Positions 6,149 through 6,312 of a stretch of DNA of 6,312 nucleotides are shown piece by piece. Origin of the DNA: Armatimonadota bacterium (GTDB lineage Bacteria > Armatimonadota > Armatimonadia > Armatimonadales > Armatimonadaceae). The DNA lies in NCBI GenBank assembly GCA_030833025.1, contig JAURHZ010000136.1:1-6312 (forward strand). Direction: 5' to 3'. The notes beneath the pieces were generated by a model. The model had not been told where the DNA came from. It searched no databases and saw only the letters and a list, made by a program, of their open reading frames with translations. The translations under genes and the position numbers were made by a program. Each line of letters begins with the position of its first letter. Position 1 is the stretch's first letter.

Positions 6149-6312
6149 CTACAACGTGCAGATCCAGAGCCTCAGCGCCCAAGCACTAGCAGCCACCGCA
6201 ATAAGGCCAAGCGCCGCACACACCGTGTCGGCGGGTTGTGGAGACTCTGGAATTTCGAGTCCACTAATGAACGAAATTCCGTAGGCGCGAGTCAACACCC
6301 ATCCAATAACTG
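6149..6312 (-). CDS. C-terminus of a probable multi-pass membrane protein, partial
   Basis: A leftward frame enters from the right edge and ends at TAG (6151-6149) after 53 residues. It reads as a hydrophobic segment (VIGWVLTRAYGISFI), a short loop with IPESPQPAD, and a second hydrophobic helix of about 20 residues (from VCAALGLIAVAASAWALRL) with a short polar end. This looks like the last membrane hairpin of an integral membrane protein. The pattern T-R-x-x-G-I/L, P-E, then D before a helix resembles the C-terminal end of uncharacterised membrane proteins that I recall from Actinobacteria, but this is from memory and unverified. The start and most of the protein lie outside the window. Its orientation makes it convergent with the hydrolase. 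Confidence 0.5.
   Translation of the reverse strand, partial: VIGWVLTRAYGISFISGLEIPESPQPADTVCAALGLIAVAASAWALRLWICTL

Noticed and set aside
6149..6312. PEP-CTERM-like sorting signal (IPESP, then a hydrophobic helix)
   Set aside because: The motif lacks the second P of PEP and the Arg-rich end after the helix, and a further hydrophobic segment precedes it. A multi-pass membrane protein explains it better.
1..6312. Defence, mobile-element or CRISPR system
   Set aside because: No spaced direct repeats, transposase, integrase, phage, restriction or toxin-antitoxin features were seen. The tRNA-Ser end is not repeated elsewhere in the window, so it does not mark an integrated element here.

Overview
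The window comes from a bacterium with an outer membrane and a roughly balanced base composition. The evidence is a small outer-membrane beta-barrel protein with a signal peptide and a C-terminal aromatic residue, a secreted hydrolase, a tRNA-Ser gene without an encoded CCA tail, and Shine-Dalgarno sites ahead of most genes. The xylose isomerase is of the short class I type best known from Actinobacteria, which together with a diderm envelope would suit a group such as Armatimonadota. That placement is a low-confidence guess and nothing in the window proves it.

Layout. At the left edge, an FkbM-type methyltransferase reads leftward and runs off the window (1-652). A 237-base divergent spacer with possible regulatory palindromes separates it from a rightward gene (890-1882) for a protein with a zinc ribbon, one membrane helix and a large helical domain. 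That gene converges on a leftward block and both sides appear to share a strong bidirectional terminator (1947-1975). Read in its own direction from the right, the leftward block is tRNA-Ser(GCT) (4960-4872), a transglycosylase-domain protein (4805-3774), xylose isomerase (3703-2532) and the beta-barrel protein (2519-1998). The barrel gene starts 12 bases after the xylose isomerase stop and its ribosome binding site overlaps that stop, so these two are surely co-transcribed. A rightward secreted alpha/beta hydrolase (5101-5997) diverges from the tRNA. At the right edge is the C-terminus of a leftward membrane protein (6149-6312).

The most notable observation is that the xylose isomerase reading frame is broken by one missing G/C base in a short run at 3289-3291. 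Restoring one base gives a complete 390-residue enzyme with every metal and catalytic residue in register, so this is either a very recent inactivation or a sequence error. The second is the transglycosylase, which has no recognisable signal peptide and carries an unrecognised beta-rich N-terminal region and a charged helix before its catalytic domain.

Functionally this looks like ordinary chromosome rather than a mobile or defence island: sugar metabolism (xylose isomerase, perhaps the hydrolase), envelope proteins (barrel, transglycosylase, zinc-ribbon membrane protein, right-edge membrane protein) and one methyltransferase. I saw no insertion sequence, CRISPR array, phage gene or toxin-antitoxin pair. 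No gene-free stretch exceeds 300 bases; the longest are 653-889, 5998-6148 and 4961-5100.
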